From NCBI GenBank assembly GCA_029207755.1, contig JARCOQ010000062.1, forward strand, positions 372,001 to 436,000: DNA of 64,000 bases, in the 5' to 3' direction. Under the pieces are notes generated by a model. The model worked only from the letters and a program-made list of their open reading frames with translations, did not search any database and had not been told where the DNA came from. Both the position numbers and the translations under genes were made by a program. Below are positions 45,257 to 56,664 of this stretch, one piece after another. How positions within the stretch are numbered: position 1 is the first letter of the stretch; every line of letters begins with the position of its first letter. Source of the DNA: Chamaea fasciata. Taxonomy: Eukaryota > Chordata > Aves > Passeriformes > Sylviidae.

Positions 45257-45411
45257 GGCCTGGGGAAGCTCCTGCTGGTCATTCCCATCACCTCCCAGCT
45301 GAGGGACAAGGAAGAAAACCCAGGGATAAAATGTCTGCAACTCCTGTTCTGATAACAGCTGGGAAGGTGCTTTAGCCCCCAGGCACTGCTGCCTCCAATC
45401 CAGGTTATCTT

Positions 45412-45800
45412 TGGGGTGGAATCATGGAATTTGGGATGGAAGGACCTTCAAGCCCCACCCTGCCACGGGCAGGGACACCTCCCACTGTCCCAGGGGCTCC
45501 AGCCTGGCCTTGGACACTCCCAGGGATCCAGGGGCAGCCACAGCTGCTCTGGGAATTCCAACCCAGCCCTCCCCACTCTCCCAGGGAGGAATTCCTTCCC
45601 AAGATCCCATCTAAATCTCTCCTCCTGTAGTTTAAAGCCATTCCCCCTTGTCCTGGTGCTCCAGGTCCTTGTCCAAGGTCCCTCTGCAGCTCTTTCAGGC
45701 TCCCTTGTGGTCTTGGAAGGCCCCAATGAAATCTCCCCAGGTCTTTCTCTTCTCCAGGCTGGACAGCCCCAACCCCCGGTCTGAGCAAAGTCTCCTGCAG
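45412..45800 (-). mobile_element. CR1 LINE fragment, minus orientation
   Basis: Begins with the reverse complement of the CR1 3' end (GGAATCATGGAATTTGGGATGG, AAGGACCTTCAAGCCC). It continues through CACGGGCAGGGACACCTCCC and AGTTTAAAGCCATTCCCCCT to TTCTCTTCTCCAGGCTGGAC. These are standard landmarks of avian CR1 copies. Confidence 0.92.
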
Positions 45801-46070
45801 CCAGCTGCAGAAAAACGCAAAAATATCCAACAACTTCTCCAATTCTGCATTTTTAGTTAATGAAACAGATTGACGAGGGAAAACCCAAATTGCTTTATCA
45901 GCAAGGCTGAGCTGAACCAGCCCCTCCTAAACTCCTGCCCCTTCCTTGCTTTGGAAACACAGCAAATGGAAAGACGGAAACAGATGGAAACACAGCAAAA
46001 ACAAAAAAAGGAAGGATTAATTTGGTTTGATTTTTGGTATTGACCTTCTACCCCCTCACATTTCTTTTAG

Positions 46071-46075
46071 CACAC
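46071..46075. repeat. Target-site duplication CACAC, left
   Basis: CACAC immediately before the TG of the left LTR; repeated at 52052-52056 right after the CA of the right LTR. Confidence 0.7.
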
Positions 46076-46751
46076 TGTCACGATCCGCTCACACAAGCGG
46101 GGTTCGTGATGGTTCGTTTTAGGGATCTCAGAGCGCAAAAGACACAGTGGGGGACAAACTCAGTTTACTCAATCACAAATGCACCTTTATTTAGTGCCAA
46201 CAAATGCAATAGTGGGGAGAGAAAAGAGAATAGTAAGAAAGACAGAAAAAGAGGGGAAGGGGATTATAGCTACCAACATGGAGGGTCGAGTCCTCGAGGC
46301 TTTTGAAGATGCCTATAGACACGATCTTCTCCAGTGGGGAGATCTCAAAAGTGAGCGGGAGTCTCCAGGGTTTTTATAGTCCTCTCCGAAGCGACAGGCA
46401 GTTGGCCAAACAGCTGGGGGAAATCATTGCAGTGTGTTCATTTAGAGAACTCAGAACAAGTCGGTCATCAGCAGGTACAGCGTCAACCAGTGCAAGTCAG
46501 CAGGTGCAGTGTCAGCAGGCGCGGTCACTTCACCGTGACTTGCCCATTGTTTCTGCTCAGGTTCTGATGTTCCCATATGGGTGCTGGGTGTTTTCCATCA
46601 AACACACCTGCAGGCAGCACTTGGCCAACATCCCACCTCAGCCAGGCCAGAACTCCTGTGTTGAGATTTTAAAGTCCCTTTTAGGGGTTTCAGTCTCTGT
46701 CCTTGACGATGGTCGTGAGGCAGATGAGGGATCTTCAGACCGTCTCTTACA
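46076..46751 (-). repeat. 3' LTR of the provirus (676 bp)
   Basis: Begins TGTCACGATCCGCTCACACA and ends CTCTTACA on the plus strand. In the element's direction it has TATAAAAA (46378 down to 46371) and AATAAA (46191 down to 46186), correctly ordered for transcription start and polyadenylation. Confidence 0.9.
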
Positions 46752-47296
46752 CCACCCCGTGACTCATGATTGTCGTCAAGAGAGCTCCTTCTGCAGGGTT
46801 CCGTAGTCTTGCGAAGTCTTCAGGACTCGTCCATGTTAGTAGCATATCCCGGAAAAAAAAAAGAGACAGTAGAGAGTGTGTGTGAAAGAAAGAGGGAGAA
46901 AGAGGAAAAAATAGAAAAAGGAAATAGAAACAAAACAAAATGAATCAATATTGATTATAACAATTTCTTCAAAATAAACAAAACAAATCATAAAATTCCT
47001 TAAAGTTATAACAATTTTCAAACAAAAGCTTAATTTTGATTACAATATAACATAATTAAAACAAACAACAATAATCAAAACAAGCAACCAACAATTTCAA
47101 ATTAATCTGCTATTGGAGGTCTAATTTTCGCTGTTTGGGTAGTACATCTCATGTCAATAACTTTGGGAGTGTCTCTTGCAAAAGGGGTCTTGACTAAACT
47201 GTGTGCTTCCATTATAGATGCCAAGTGTGTCAACTTCTTCATCATTTTCCAATTTAGGATGTATAAAATGACTGATAAGACAAAACCAATCAAAAC
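46752..47296 (-). other. Env anchor remainder and AT-rich 3' region of provirus
   Basis: At 47294-47240 the hydrophobic run continues the env membrane anchor beyond a stop codon (IGFVLSVILYILNW). 46850-47100 is AT-rich with many A-rich runs. A short G-rich stretch (GTCACGGGGTGG, minus) directly before the LTR may be the polypurine tract. Confidence 0.5.
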
Positions 47297-47830
47297 CTAA
47301 ATCAAAAGAACAACAATGGGATGACACACTTTGTTCAGGATACCTGTGGCAGTAGGTAACCACCCAAAAAGGGTATCCCACCACCTGTGTTCAGCATCTT
47401 TTCTTACCCTTTCCATGACATGATGTATTTCTCTCACATTGTGATGAATAGTTACCAGGGTTTTCTCTCTGTTTTTCTTGATCTTTTCCAAAATCTCATT
47501 TAAGTCCTGATGAAGCAACAATTGCTTCACTAAAGTAAAATTCATCCCAATAAGGGGAGGCAATAATTTGTGCATCACTGTATAATCAGATTGTAAAAGG
47601 TGATAAGAGGTAACTGGGCCTATGTACAAAAAATCACATCCTGTAATTGTAGTAAAGTTACAAACACAATAATTTGAGTGATTCTTAAGATTCACCACTA
47701 TTTCTTCTACAAACACTACATCACAAGCAGTTTTAAAGCATGCACACCCATTGCCTATATATATTAGCACTGTTTCAGAAGTCTGGTTAGGGTGAATTTC
47801 AAAGTGGCAGATATTTTGTTCTGTGTTCAA
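47297..47830 (-). pseudogene. Provirus env, transmembrane-subunit part
   Basis: An open run of 177 codons with several cysteines (GNGCACF, CVCNF, TGCDF), a helical heptad region (around EILEKIKKNREK) and a WW-containing segment before the anchor. A stop at 47297 falls inside the membrane anchor. It lies in a different frame from the upstream env part, so env is split. As an ancestral envelope glycoprotein it would have mediated entry; this copy is disrupted. Confidence 0.7.
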
Positions 47831-47949
47831 ACAAATGTCTTGAGCTATGATTGCATTAACAATATCAAGTGTACCAAAACATTACATATGGTTATTACAA
47901 AAGCTGTAACTGTGTTGGTATTGGGGTTATAGGTAAAGTTGACCAATTT

Positions 47950-48324
47950 CTACCAGGATTGGAATTCCTTTTCAAAATCATTTGCATTGTCCCAAATTAT
48001 TTTCCAAATTTCAGTAGGAAAAGTGCCTTCTTCTTCCCTTATGTTTGAGGCAACAACTGTCTGCATCCAAAGCTGTGTCTGGATGCAGCTAAGAGCCAAA
48101 AAACCACTGTTTTGTGTAGCACCAAGAGCATCAATTATCATTTTGTGATCATTCACATTCACCTTTTCCCAACTTGGTAATATGTTTGATAGCAACCACT
48201 GATGTGTCCCCAAAGCCAATAAGGATAACTGCAATGGTTTCTGTAATTTGGTCAAATCCCTAGTTTTGGCAGCCAATTTTTTCATTAATACTTCTAAAAA
48301 TTCCCAATTTAAAATATTTATCAT
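47950..48324 (-). pseudogene. Provirus env, surface-subunit part
   Basis: An open run of 124 codons, in frame with the one before it but separated from it by a stop at 48328. A hydrophobic stretch (SIILTFCLLVADSVVLTF) just before that stop looks like the env leader. Assigned to env by position between pol and the transmembrane part. Confidence 0.55.
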
Positions 48325-48327
48325 GGT

Positions 48328-48720
48328 TTATATGGCCTTCATGTCCCTCGGAGTTCTCCTGTGAAAAGTAAGCACAACAGAATCTGCCACCAGAAGGCAG
48401 AAAGTTAGAATGATGGAAATTCTCCAGTGTGCATTTATTCGATACTCTTTCCCTAGAGCATCAAAGGTTAGCCATGGGTATTCGTTCAGAGGGAGTTTTA
48501 GCACTAGTGGTACCTCTCCCACTGTGGGGAAGTCCACCAAAACACGTTGTCCAGGGTAATGTGCTGGATTCTTGGAATCACTTGGTCCCCGTAGTGAGGG
48601 GAATATGCTTAGAGCTGTTGGGCCAAAAGGAAAAGCATCAGTAAACCAAGGAATTGCTGACTGTTTGGGAGAAAAGGGAGGGGTAATGACTGAGGCAGGT
48701 TTGTCTTGGATGCTATCCAA
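48328..48720 (-). pseudogene. Provirus pol remnant: RNase H start joined to pol end
   Basis: It opens with a PWFTDA motif typical of an RNase H start, then changes abruptly near 48630 to what looks like the C-terminal end of pol (GQRVLVDF) and the env leader. The catalytic rest of RNase H and the integrase core are missing. Confidence 0.55.
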
Positions 48721-49219
48721 GTTTTCTGCTTCTTGTACTGCCAGTTTTTTTCACAGCTCTTTCAGTTATTGAGAAGATGTTACAATAATATTCAATCTGA
48801 GCACACCACTTTCTTACTGAGGCTGTCTGGGCCACCCCGTCAGCTGGGGGAGTCCCAGTAGTGACTGACTTAAAAACTTGGAAAGGCCCTCTCCAAACAA
48901 CTGGTTGTTGTGGTACAATCTTCTCTACTTCTATGAGAACTAGGCTAACCACAAACAAGCCTTTTTCCCAGATAATATACCTCTTTTCAGCATCTCTGAA
49001 ACCACGGGAATAAAAACCAACAGGCCATGTCGGACCCTCAGGACCCCACTGCCATATGTGTACTGACAACCCTGAGGAAGCAAATCCCCATTCTACCTGT
49101 AAAGGATCTGTTGGGTGGATCGGGCCTAGGGCCTGATGAGCTGTGGCTTCAAAAATCAACAGTTGTAATGCTTCTTCCTGAGAAGGGCTCCAGTCCCATT
49201 TTACTCCCTTTCTCAACAA
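48713..49219 (-). pseudogene. Provirus pol remnant: reverse-transcriptase thumb/connection
   Basis: Shows the WDWSPSQEEALQ connection motif and a following VGFYSRGF segment of the kind found between reverse transcriptase and RNase H. The YxDD polymerase core is absent. It is frame-shifted relative to the preceding 49221-50096 frame. Confidence 0.65.
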
Positions 49220-49220
49220 A

Positions 49221-50096
49221 TCATAAAGAGGTTTGGCAAAAATTGAAAAATCTGCAATGTGTTTTTCCCCAAAATACCAATAGTCCTAGAGCTTGTTGGA
49301 GTTCTTTTCTAGATTCAGGCATCTTGATTTGATCTAAAGAAGTTAGGGTGTCTGGTGGGATGCATGTCATACCTCCTTTCCACCAGATTCCTAAAAATTT
49401 TACTTCTTGAGAAGGTTTTTGTTTTTTCTGTTGAACACCCCCCACTTTCTGTGTTTTATTGTTTAAAACTTGTGCTAGGGAGTGCTGTGGCTTGTTGCCC
49501 AAGGTTTGTGGAAGAGGAAGTGCGCTGGGTTGTCGGTTGGATGATTCCAACACAATGGGTTTGGGACAGGGCCAATTGGAAATTATTTTAGCCAATTTAT
49601 CATAAGTCAATTTATCCATTATTTCTTGCGGCACTCCCCTTTTCAGTCCTAGTGACCACAGCTGCTGCTGGTTGGAAATTTGTTTTCCCTTTTCTGATTT
49701 TTCGTTAGGAGGGGCAATGTGCCTGACTCCTCTGGGTTTTTTTGGTTTGACTTCTGAGTACTTCACTGGTCCGTATTTTCTACTGTAACTTATTAACTCT
49801 TCTGCTACCCCACTCCATGTCCAAACTTTATGACTGCTGTAATATTGTGTGCTAGGAGTTGTGAAAGGTGAGGAGTCAGTTGAGTCAGTGGAACCAGTTC
49901 GATCTCTTGTATATCCAAGAAATCTTTCAAGTCTATCTACCGGAGAGATAGATGCTATTGTTTTTTGAAGAATTGCTGTTGGTTTAAGAGACTCTGGCAA
50001 ACCTCGAATGAGGGGGGTCATAATCTCAGGTTTGACAGGCTGTTGCATTGGTGACTCATAGCCAGAGATTAATTTTCTTTCATGTATCATTTGCAA
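49221..50096 (-). pseudogene. Provirus gag 3' part fused to reverse-transcriptase thumb
   Basis: The first two thirds look like Gag (polar, with a KPKKPRG stretch). From about 49406 the frame continues as VKFLGIWW and KELQQALG, characteristic of the reverse-transcriptase thumb. The join implies a deletion of protease and most of reverse transcriptase. The deletion kept the frame here. Confidence 0.65.
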
Positions 50097-50292
50097 GCAT
50101 GCAGCTTTGTGTATATTTTCTAGGAGTTGGTCTGAGGTGCCGACTATTGCCAGAGGGTCGCCCGTCTCTAGGGGGTTTAACCCCCCTGCCCAGTGAGCTG
50201 CACGCTGTGTCAGGGACCATGGAGCATGTGTGTTTCCTGTTGTTAAGAAAACTCCATGTCCCCAATAGCCACTTGCTTCTTGTTCACTTCAT

Positions 50293-50964
50293 TTAATTTG
50301 GTCGCCCCCTGTGAGGGAAACTAAAAACATACTCCATCTCTAATTCACTAGGGAGGCGAGAGTATTCTTTCTTTAATTTAGCTAATTCAGTGGCTGTGTA
50401 TGGAACTTCTTTGGTGGTTATGTGGGGATCATGATCCTCTTCATTTATATAATTATATTCTGTTTTAATGAGAGGTCTCAAGTTGGAGCAACAGTGTTCC
50501 CCACAATTTTGCACGTGTACTAATTCTTTCTGAGGGTATATTTGTTTCATGTTGTATATCCCCTTTCCTTCTATTTCTGTGGGTCAATCTGCAGATTTTA
50601 AGTTTTTGCTTCGCTCTTCTGCAAGGGAAATCTGCAGCAAATAATTCTGATTTCTTTCCTGTTCTAATTGTTTTTGCAAAGCTTCCACCAAATTTTTCAG
50701 GGATTCTATTACTGCTTTTTCTTCACTTACCTGTTCAAAACGGGTTTCTATGGCTGCCGAAAGGCAGGCCTCCAAAACTGAGCAAAGAATGGTTTTATTT
50801 CTGCCCAGTTTGTATCTAGCATCATGTTGCAAAGAATATATTCTATCTACAATGTTTTCAAAGTTAAACCAATTTTTCTGTGCCCACCTTTCTCCATCGG
50901 GAGAAGGTCTAGCACTATGTTTAGCTAGCAAAGCATAAAATGCATTCTTATCTTTTTCACTCAT
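50293..50964 (-). pseudogene. Provirus gag 5' part
   Basis: Two open runs, 50584-50964 (126 codons, starting MSEKDKNAFY, with a coiled-coil near VEALQKQLEQERNQ) and 50293-50550, with stops between them. Position after the primer-binding region and the coiled coil fit Gag; no matrix signature was identified. Confidence 0.6.
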
Positions 50965-51370
50965 TTTGTGAAGGGACCAAAACCACTCTCAGGGAGGTAC
51001 GCTTCAAGTTACACCAAAGGCACAGCTAAAACTGTGTTTCCCTTCGCTTCCCTGGAATGGGCGAGGAGACCAAAACTGCCTGGAAGGTTCACCTTAGTTA
51101 CAAATGGTTGTCTCCTCAACTACACCAAGCAGCCCAAAACACACAAAAAAACCTAACTACAGTCCCATCTTTTGCACAATGAGATCCTTTTGTGAAATCC
51201 TGATGACAGGGAGTGCTATACGCCTGGGTGTATACAGTTTGCGGGAATTTTCCCTGGCCCCCCTTGCTTTCTAACAGCGCTCACCCAAGTGGCGTGCTAG
51301 GTGCGGCTGAGACGAGGGTCCTTCCCCTGTTACAAGCTATACAAAACCCGCAACCCCTCTATCCATCAAG

Positions 51371-51388
51371 ATCCTGTCCGTGACGCCA
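51371..51388 (-). promoter_or_regulatory. Putative tRNA primer-binding site
   Basis: Minus-strand TGGCGTCACGGACAGGAT lies 6 bases after the LTR end (GTGACA-TTAAAT-TGGCG). The starting TGG fits complementarity to a tRNA CCA end. I could not match it to a particular tRNA. Confidence 0.5.
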
Positions 51389-51394
51389 ATTTAA

Positions 51395-52051
51395 TGTCAC
51401 GATCCGCTCACACAAGCGGGGTTCGTGATAGTTCGTTTTAGGGATCTCAGAGCGCAAAAGACACAGCGGGGGACAAACTCAGTTTACTCAATCACAAATG
51501 CACCTTTATTTAGTGCCAACAAATGCGATAGTGGGGAGAGAAAAGAGAATAGTAAGAAAGACAGAAAAAGAGGGCAAGGGGATTATAGCTACCAGCATGG
51601 AGGGTCGAGTCCTCGAGGCTTTTGAAGATGCCTATAGACACGATCTTCTCCAGTGGGGTGATCACAAAAGTGAGCGGGGGTCTCCAGGGTTTTTATAGTC
51701 CTCTCCGAAGCGACAGGCAGTTGGCCAAACAGCTGGGGGAAATCATTGCAGTGTGTTCATTCAGAGAACCCAGAACAAGTCGGTCGTCAGCAGGTACAGT
51801 GTCAACCAGTACAAGTCAGCAGGCACAGTCCACCGTGACTTGCCCATTGTTTCTGCTCAGGTTCTGATGTTCCCATATGGGTGCTGGGTGTTTTCCATCA
51901 AACACACCTGCAGGCAGCACTTGGCCAACATCCCACCTCAGCCAGGCCAGAACTCTTGTATTGAGATTTTAAAGTCCCTTTTAGGGGTTTCAGTCTCTGT
52001 CCTTGACGATGGTCGTGAGGCAGATGAGGGATCTTCAGACCGTCTCTTACA
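51395..52051 (-). repeat. 5' LTR of the provirus (657 bp)
   Basis: Same ends as the other LTR. TATAAAA at 51697 down to 51691 and AATAAA at 51510 down to 51505 on the minus strand. It is about 19 bp shorter than the 3' LTR because of an indel near 51825 in a run of GTCAGCAGG-type repeats. Confidence 0.9.
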
Positions 52052-52056
52052 CACAC
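52052..52056. repeat. Target-site duplication CACAC, right
   Basis: Partner of 46071-46075. The surrounding ACACAC run makes the exact edge uncertain by one or two bases. Confidence 0.65.
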
Positions 52057-53250
52057 ATCCCATTTCTGTTGCCTTCTCCAGCTCACTGAAACCTTCTGTG
52101 ACTGCAGTGATGGCCCCTCCTGAGCCAGGCTTCTCTTGCCCTGGGGCAGAATTGTTTTCTGTTCCCTTCATGATGAGCAATGAGATCATTGCTGCCAAAA
52201 AAACCTGGGTGAGTTCAGCCCAGGTGCTGTGACTCTTCCCCTGGCACTGCCAGGCATTTCCTCTCCCAACCACATGAAATATTAACATCCCTCCCCTCCC
52301 TTTTCAGAGTCTTGTGAAGAAATGGCAATTTATCCCTAAATCCAATTTACTCTGCTGCCCCTCAAACCCTGCAACCACCACAACAAACATGGAAAGCTGA
52401 TCATTAGACTTCAGAAGGCTGGGAAAAGGAATTTATTACAAAGAAATCTCTGACCTTTGGAGCTGTTCAGATCAGTGTAACTCCCCCAGCAGCACCTTCT
52501 GAATGCACCAGGAAGGTGGATCTCGGATGTCTCCTTGTGCCACTGGAATACAGGAGTTTTCCAGGTTGATAACAATTCCCTCAGGGAAGAGGCTCGTGGA
52601 TCCCGAGGCTGGAGCAGAGCCAGAGGATTTGCCAGGGGAAGGAAAAGGGCTCAGTGGTGAGGGGAGCGTTTCCCATGATTGTGCTGTAAATACCCTCAGC
52701 ACTCACTCCCCTCCCATTGTTCTCCTCTGGAATCAAGGGCAGGCAGGATCAGGGGAAGAAAGGAAAGCAAAATGTCAATACAGGTTGGAGCTTTCTGCAG
52801 GGAAACTCTGCAATGGCTAACACACACAAAAAGGGGAAAGTTCTCCCTTAAATACTCAAATTAAAAATCCTTCCAGAGGGAAAGGTGGGTGATATCAGTG
52901 ATTCAGGCACAACATCACTTCAATCATGGGTTACACTATATATATATAGATGTATTTATTTATAATTTATGTAGATGTGGCACTGTGGTGTTGGTAAACA
53001 CATAACCAATCTAAAGAGATCTATGCTTAATAAGTAATTAGAGCAGCAGGCTCTTAACTGGCAGCAAATTATTTCATCTGGGATAATTTCATTCATTTCA
53101 TCCATACAAATAATTCAGCATATTCTAGAACCTGGAAGAATAAAATTCCACAATTCTGAAGGGATTTTTGTTTTGGAAAAAATCCAAATTACCTAACCCA
53201 TCCTAGACATGGTTTTATATCCTAAGCCAAACCCAAATATTATAACCCAA
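52057..53250. other. Intergenic; no supported gene
   Basis: No exon chain, domain or RNA gene recognised. A TATATATATAGATG-type AT run lies near 52940. Confidence 0.45.
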
Positions 53251-53254
53251 ATCC

Positions 53255-53455
53255 CTCCCTGGGAGGGTGGTGAGGGCTAGGATGGAATTCCCAGAGCAGT
53301 TGTGGCTGCCCCTGGGTTCCTGGAAGTGTCCCAGGCTAGACTGGAGCAGCCTGGGACAGTGGGAGGTGTCCCCGCCCATGGCAGGGCTTGGGAATGAGAG
53401 ATTTAAGGTCCCTTCCAACCCATCCAGCGTGGAATTCCATGGTTCTGTGAACATT
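53255..53455 (+). mobile_element. CR1 LINE fragment, plus orientation
   Basis: CCAGAGCAGTTGTGGCTGCCCC, GGGACAGTGGGAGGTGTCCC, CCATGGCAGGG and AAGGTCCCTTCCAACCCATC then GGAATTCCATGGTTCTGTGA are CR1 3'-end landmarks in order. Confidence 0.92.
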
Positions 53456-54990
53456 TGAAGGTACCGAATCCTCATTTGCCTCCACCCACCATGCCACCGA
53501 CGCCACATAGAGCAAATAGACTGCCCTCATCACACAGTGCGCCCATATTAAAAACCCAAATCGCCCATAAATTTTAAAAATAATTACAAACTGACCAGAA
53601 AAGAAAAAAAAACAACTTTAGTCTCACAGACAAAGAAAAGCAAGAACAAATGACACAAGCTAAAAAAGCTCCTTCGTACAACCAACTGCTGGTAAAAAAA
53701 ACACACTACGCCCTTTTCACTGACGGTTCCCGTCGCATTGTAAAAATGAACCGCAAGTAGAAAGCAGACGTATAAAACCCCACACAACAAGTTGCAAAAG
53801 CCACTGAAAGGAAAAAAAAAATCGTGTCAGCTTGCTAAACTCAAAGCTGTCCAATTAACCCTTGACATTGCTAAAAACAAATTGTAGCCAAAGCTCTACC
53901 TCTACACTAATTCGTAAATAGTAGCCAATGCTCCGTAGAGTTGGCTAAAAAAGTAGAAAAAGGCCAACTAGCAACGTAAAAAAAAACAATCTAGGCTGCT
54001 GATGAAAAAAAAAACATTGCCACTCGCGTAAAAAAATTACCTGTAAAAATCTGCCATGTAAATCCTCATGTTCCCAAGAATCGAGCTAATAAAAAACACC
54101 AAAATAATAAGCAAGTCAATCAAGCTGCCAAAATAAAAGTATCAAAAATAAATTTAAATTAGCAAGACAGAAAAAAGTTGTTCCTAGCTCAATAAGCCCA
54201 TAATGTCTCGAATCATCCAAGCAAAAATGCCACCTCTAAGTGAGCCCAAAACCAAGAAGTAAATTTAACCATAGACAGCATTTCTCAAGTTATCCATAAC
54301 TATAAAACACGTGCTGCAATCAAGCAAGCCAAGCAAGTAAAGCCCTTAGAGTATAGAAAGCAGTAGTCCAAATATAAATATAAAAAAACCTAACTAATTA
54401 ACTACATCACCCTTCCCCAAACCCACCAGGGCAGGCGGTATGTACTAACCATAGAAACAGCCATCACTAAATAGTTAAAAACCTACCCTGTGCCTCATGC
54501 TACTGTCCAAAACACCATCCTGAGCCTAAAAAAACAAGTCCTGTGAAAACACAGCACCCCTGAAAAAATCAAATCAAACAATAAAACCCATTTCAAAAAT
54601 TGTCTTATAAGCACCTAAGCTAAAAAACACAGCATTAAGTAAGCATGCCATATTCCTTATCATGCACCAGCGGTCGAAAAAATTAAACAGTGCAATAACC
54701 TGCTTAAAGCTACCTTAAAAGCACTAAGTAAAAAAAACTTTCAAAACCTAAAGTATTAATTTAGCAAAAGCCACATAGCTAGTAAACACTCAAAGTTCCA
54801 CCAACCGAGCAAATCCTGCCCAATCTAAGCCCGTGCAAACAACAACAAAAAATAAAGTTCCAATAGTACACATGAAAAGTATACTGAAAAAACCTGTTTA
54901 AATTAATCCTGCCTCCAGCAAAAACAATCCCATCCGTGAAATTGTCTTCACTCAGAAACCAAGTTGCACCTGGTAAATAATGCAAAAAAA
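53456..54990 (+). mobile_element. ERV pol remnant, apparently G-to-A hypermutated
   Basis: Plus-strand retroviral pol. The RNase H start FTDGSRR is readable at 53716, an integrase zinc-finger-like HNVSNH near 54200, and integrase core sequence (THFKNC, then HIPYHAPA) at 54580-54680. The plus strand is strikingly poor in G and rich in A (for example 54541-54600: 4 G, 15 C, 32 A). In-frame stops fall where tryptophans are expected, as TAG or TAA at 53758, 53773, 53915, 53936, 53954 and 53969. A one-base frame change occurs between 53716 and 53915. No LTRs were found. Nonfunctional. Confidence 0.8.
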
Positions 54991-55990
54991 TTAAAAAAAA
55001 AAATGCATATCTTAAAAAAACCTTGTCTTAAAGTAAACTACCCATGACAATGTGACTGTATCCATATTTGCATGTATATATATATAAATATATATATATT
55101 TATTAACAGTTTAAACTCAATATAATATGTTAGTATAAAAAAAAAATTCAAAGTAGATAATGTTGGGAGTTAGGTTTGTTCCTTCTTTCTCTAAAGAATT
55201 TTTTCCCCATAAGTTACCAAAGAGACCAAATGTTAAACACTTCAAAATACTTAGCTGAAACAAAAACAGAAACAAAGTAACAAAAAACCCCCACGCAAGT
55301 AAAAAACAAAGCTTAAAGCAGCTAGAAGCTGTCCTTTTTTTTTTTTTTCCCCCCCTCCGGACCTTCAAAAAAAAAAAAAGAAAAAAACCGGCTAAACTGT
55401 TGCTAACTGGAAAAGTTTCACTGTAGCCAAAAAAAATCCAGTCCTCAAAAATCTACTCTGGCCAGTCCAGCCAGAATCCGGAGCCTTCTCTGCCACCCGC
55501 AGGAGTTAAGCCAGCCCTGCCCCGCCTTCGGCTTCTTCAGCGCTGCTCCTCTTGCTGCAGAGTGACCCTGCAGCCCCGCGCTGCCGGGACACCCTGCCAT
55601 CCCAGCTACCAGCCCGAAACTTTCCCCTCTTTCAGCTTGCTGCTCTAAAAATCCTGCAAGAACACCAAAACCAAACTGCCCTAAGTTTGGTAAAACAAAG
55701 CCCTCAAAGTTCTTAATACTGTTTTTCTTTTGTTATTAATACTGTAGTTATTTGAAGGGGGTTTGTTTGTTTACTTTGTAATACATACTAATAAAAAACT
55801 GCTATTCCTATTTCCCAAATCTTTGCCTAAAAACCTCTAATTGTAAATTTATAATTTAGCAAAAAAAAAGTTTACACTCTCCGTTCCAAAAAACCCTCCA
55901 ACTTTTACCTAGCAAATACCTGTCTTCCCAAACCAAAACAAGTTGCCATGCTCATCCATAAGGATAAAGTGGCTAATCCAGCCTTTGCCA
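54991..55990 (+). other. Probable 3' continuation of the G-poor ERV remnant
   Basis: G stays rare and A common through most of this stretch (for example 55800-55960), suggesting the same element continues, perhaps as env; no motif is clear. It contains an AT microsatellite (55075-55110), T/C and A runs at 55335-55380, and a GC-richer island at 55440-55640. Confidence 0.4.
55075..55110. repeat. (TA)n-type microsatellite
   Basis: GTATATATATATAAATATAT and a second TATATATATT run, within the ERV remnant flank. Confidence 0.85.
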
Positions 55991-56664
55991 ACTCAGCTGA
56001 GTGGAAGGGGGAAGAGGAGGAGAGGATCAGCAGTGACCCAAAAAGAGAAATTAAAGAGGAAATGGTCATTTTGGATCGAGCAGCCTTTTGGAGATCTTAG
56101 CTGCCCAAGGGTTTGCCTGCACTGAGCTGGCTTTGAAGTGAAAGTCTGACTTTGGTTGAAGACAATTATCAGCTGAGAGAAGGGAGGCCGTGCCAGCGTC
56201 TGCGGCAGGCCCCGTGCCCTTCCCGCTGCGGCTGCGTCGGCAGCCCTGGGGGCTCCTTCTGCCGCCCTGAGCCCGCAGAGCAGGGCAGCGGTTGCCGATG
56301 GCTCGAGCCATCAAATCATTCAAGGTCCTGTTGGGCTCTCTTAGACACTTGGGCCGAGGGATTCCTTCCGACCTGGGCCACTTTGGGTGGAGCGGGGGCA
56401 GGGCCGGGGCAGGTGGCAGGGTGTGCATGGGCCCTTTGTGACACGGTGCAGCAGCATGGTCACCGTGGCAGGGAACAGCACAGGGTGTCCGAGGAGCCTT
56501 TGTGACACGCGGTGACATAGGTGCTGGCAACAACGCAGCCACGCCACAGTGCTCGGAGCACGCCACGGGACAGGACACGCCGGAGAGGTGCTGTGAGGAG
56601 TTCCCACACAGCCCGCTCGTTTGTGCCCGACCCGGAGCCTTTCCGAAGCGCTGCTCCTGCAGCT
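55991..56664. other. Upstream flank of the maestro-HEAT-like gene
   Basis: Base composition changes sharply from G-poor to GC-rich. I see no complete exon. 56.16-56.65 kb has open frames on both strands with low-complexity translations and may include promoter sequence. Confidence 0.4.

Larger units (their letters stand above)
44172..46070. other. Intergenic; minisatellite and CR1 only
   Basis: Apart from the minisatellite and the CR1 fragment listed separately, I see no gene, RNA or splice-consistent exon here. Confidence 0.45.
46076..52051 (-). mobile_element. Two-LTR endogenous provirus with internal deletions
   Basis: Complete insertion of 5976 bp in minus orientation: LTR (51395-52051), primer-binding region, gag, shortened pol, env, LTR (46076-46751), flanked by a 5-bp CACAC duplication. 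By hand count the LTRs differ at about 15 positions and one indel near 20 bp, so the insertion is fairly recent. Pol has lost most of reverse transcriptase (junction near 49410) and most of RNase H plus integrase (junction near 48630). Several frames are broken, so it cannot replicate alone. Class is not assigned with confidence. Confidence 0.9.

Noticed and set aside
44911..45375. Proteins of repeating VPFPKCPIPK / GMGHFGNGTL type
   Set aside because: Translations of a minisatellite; both strands are open equally.
53336..53790. Minus-strand frames with hydrophobic starts
   Set aside because: They are antisense to the CR1 fragment and the G-poor pol remnant, whose plus-strand reading is recognisable.
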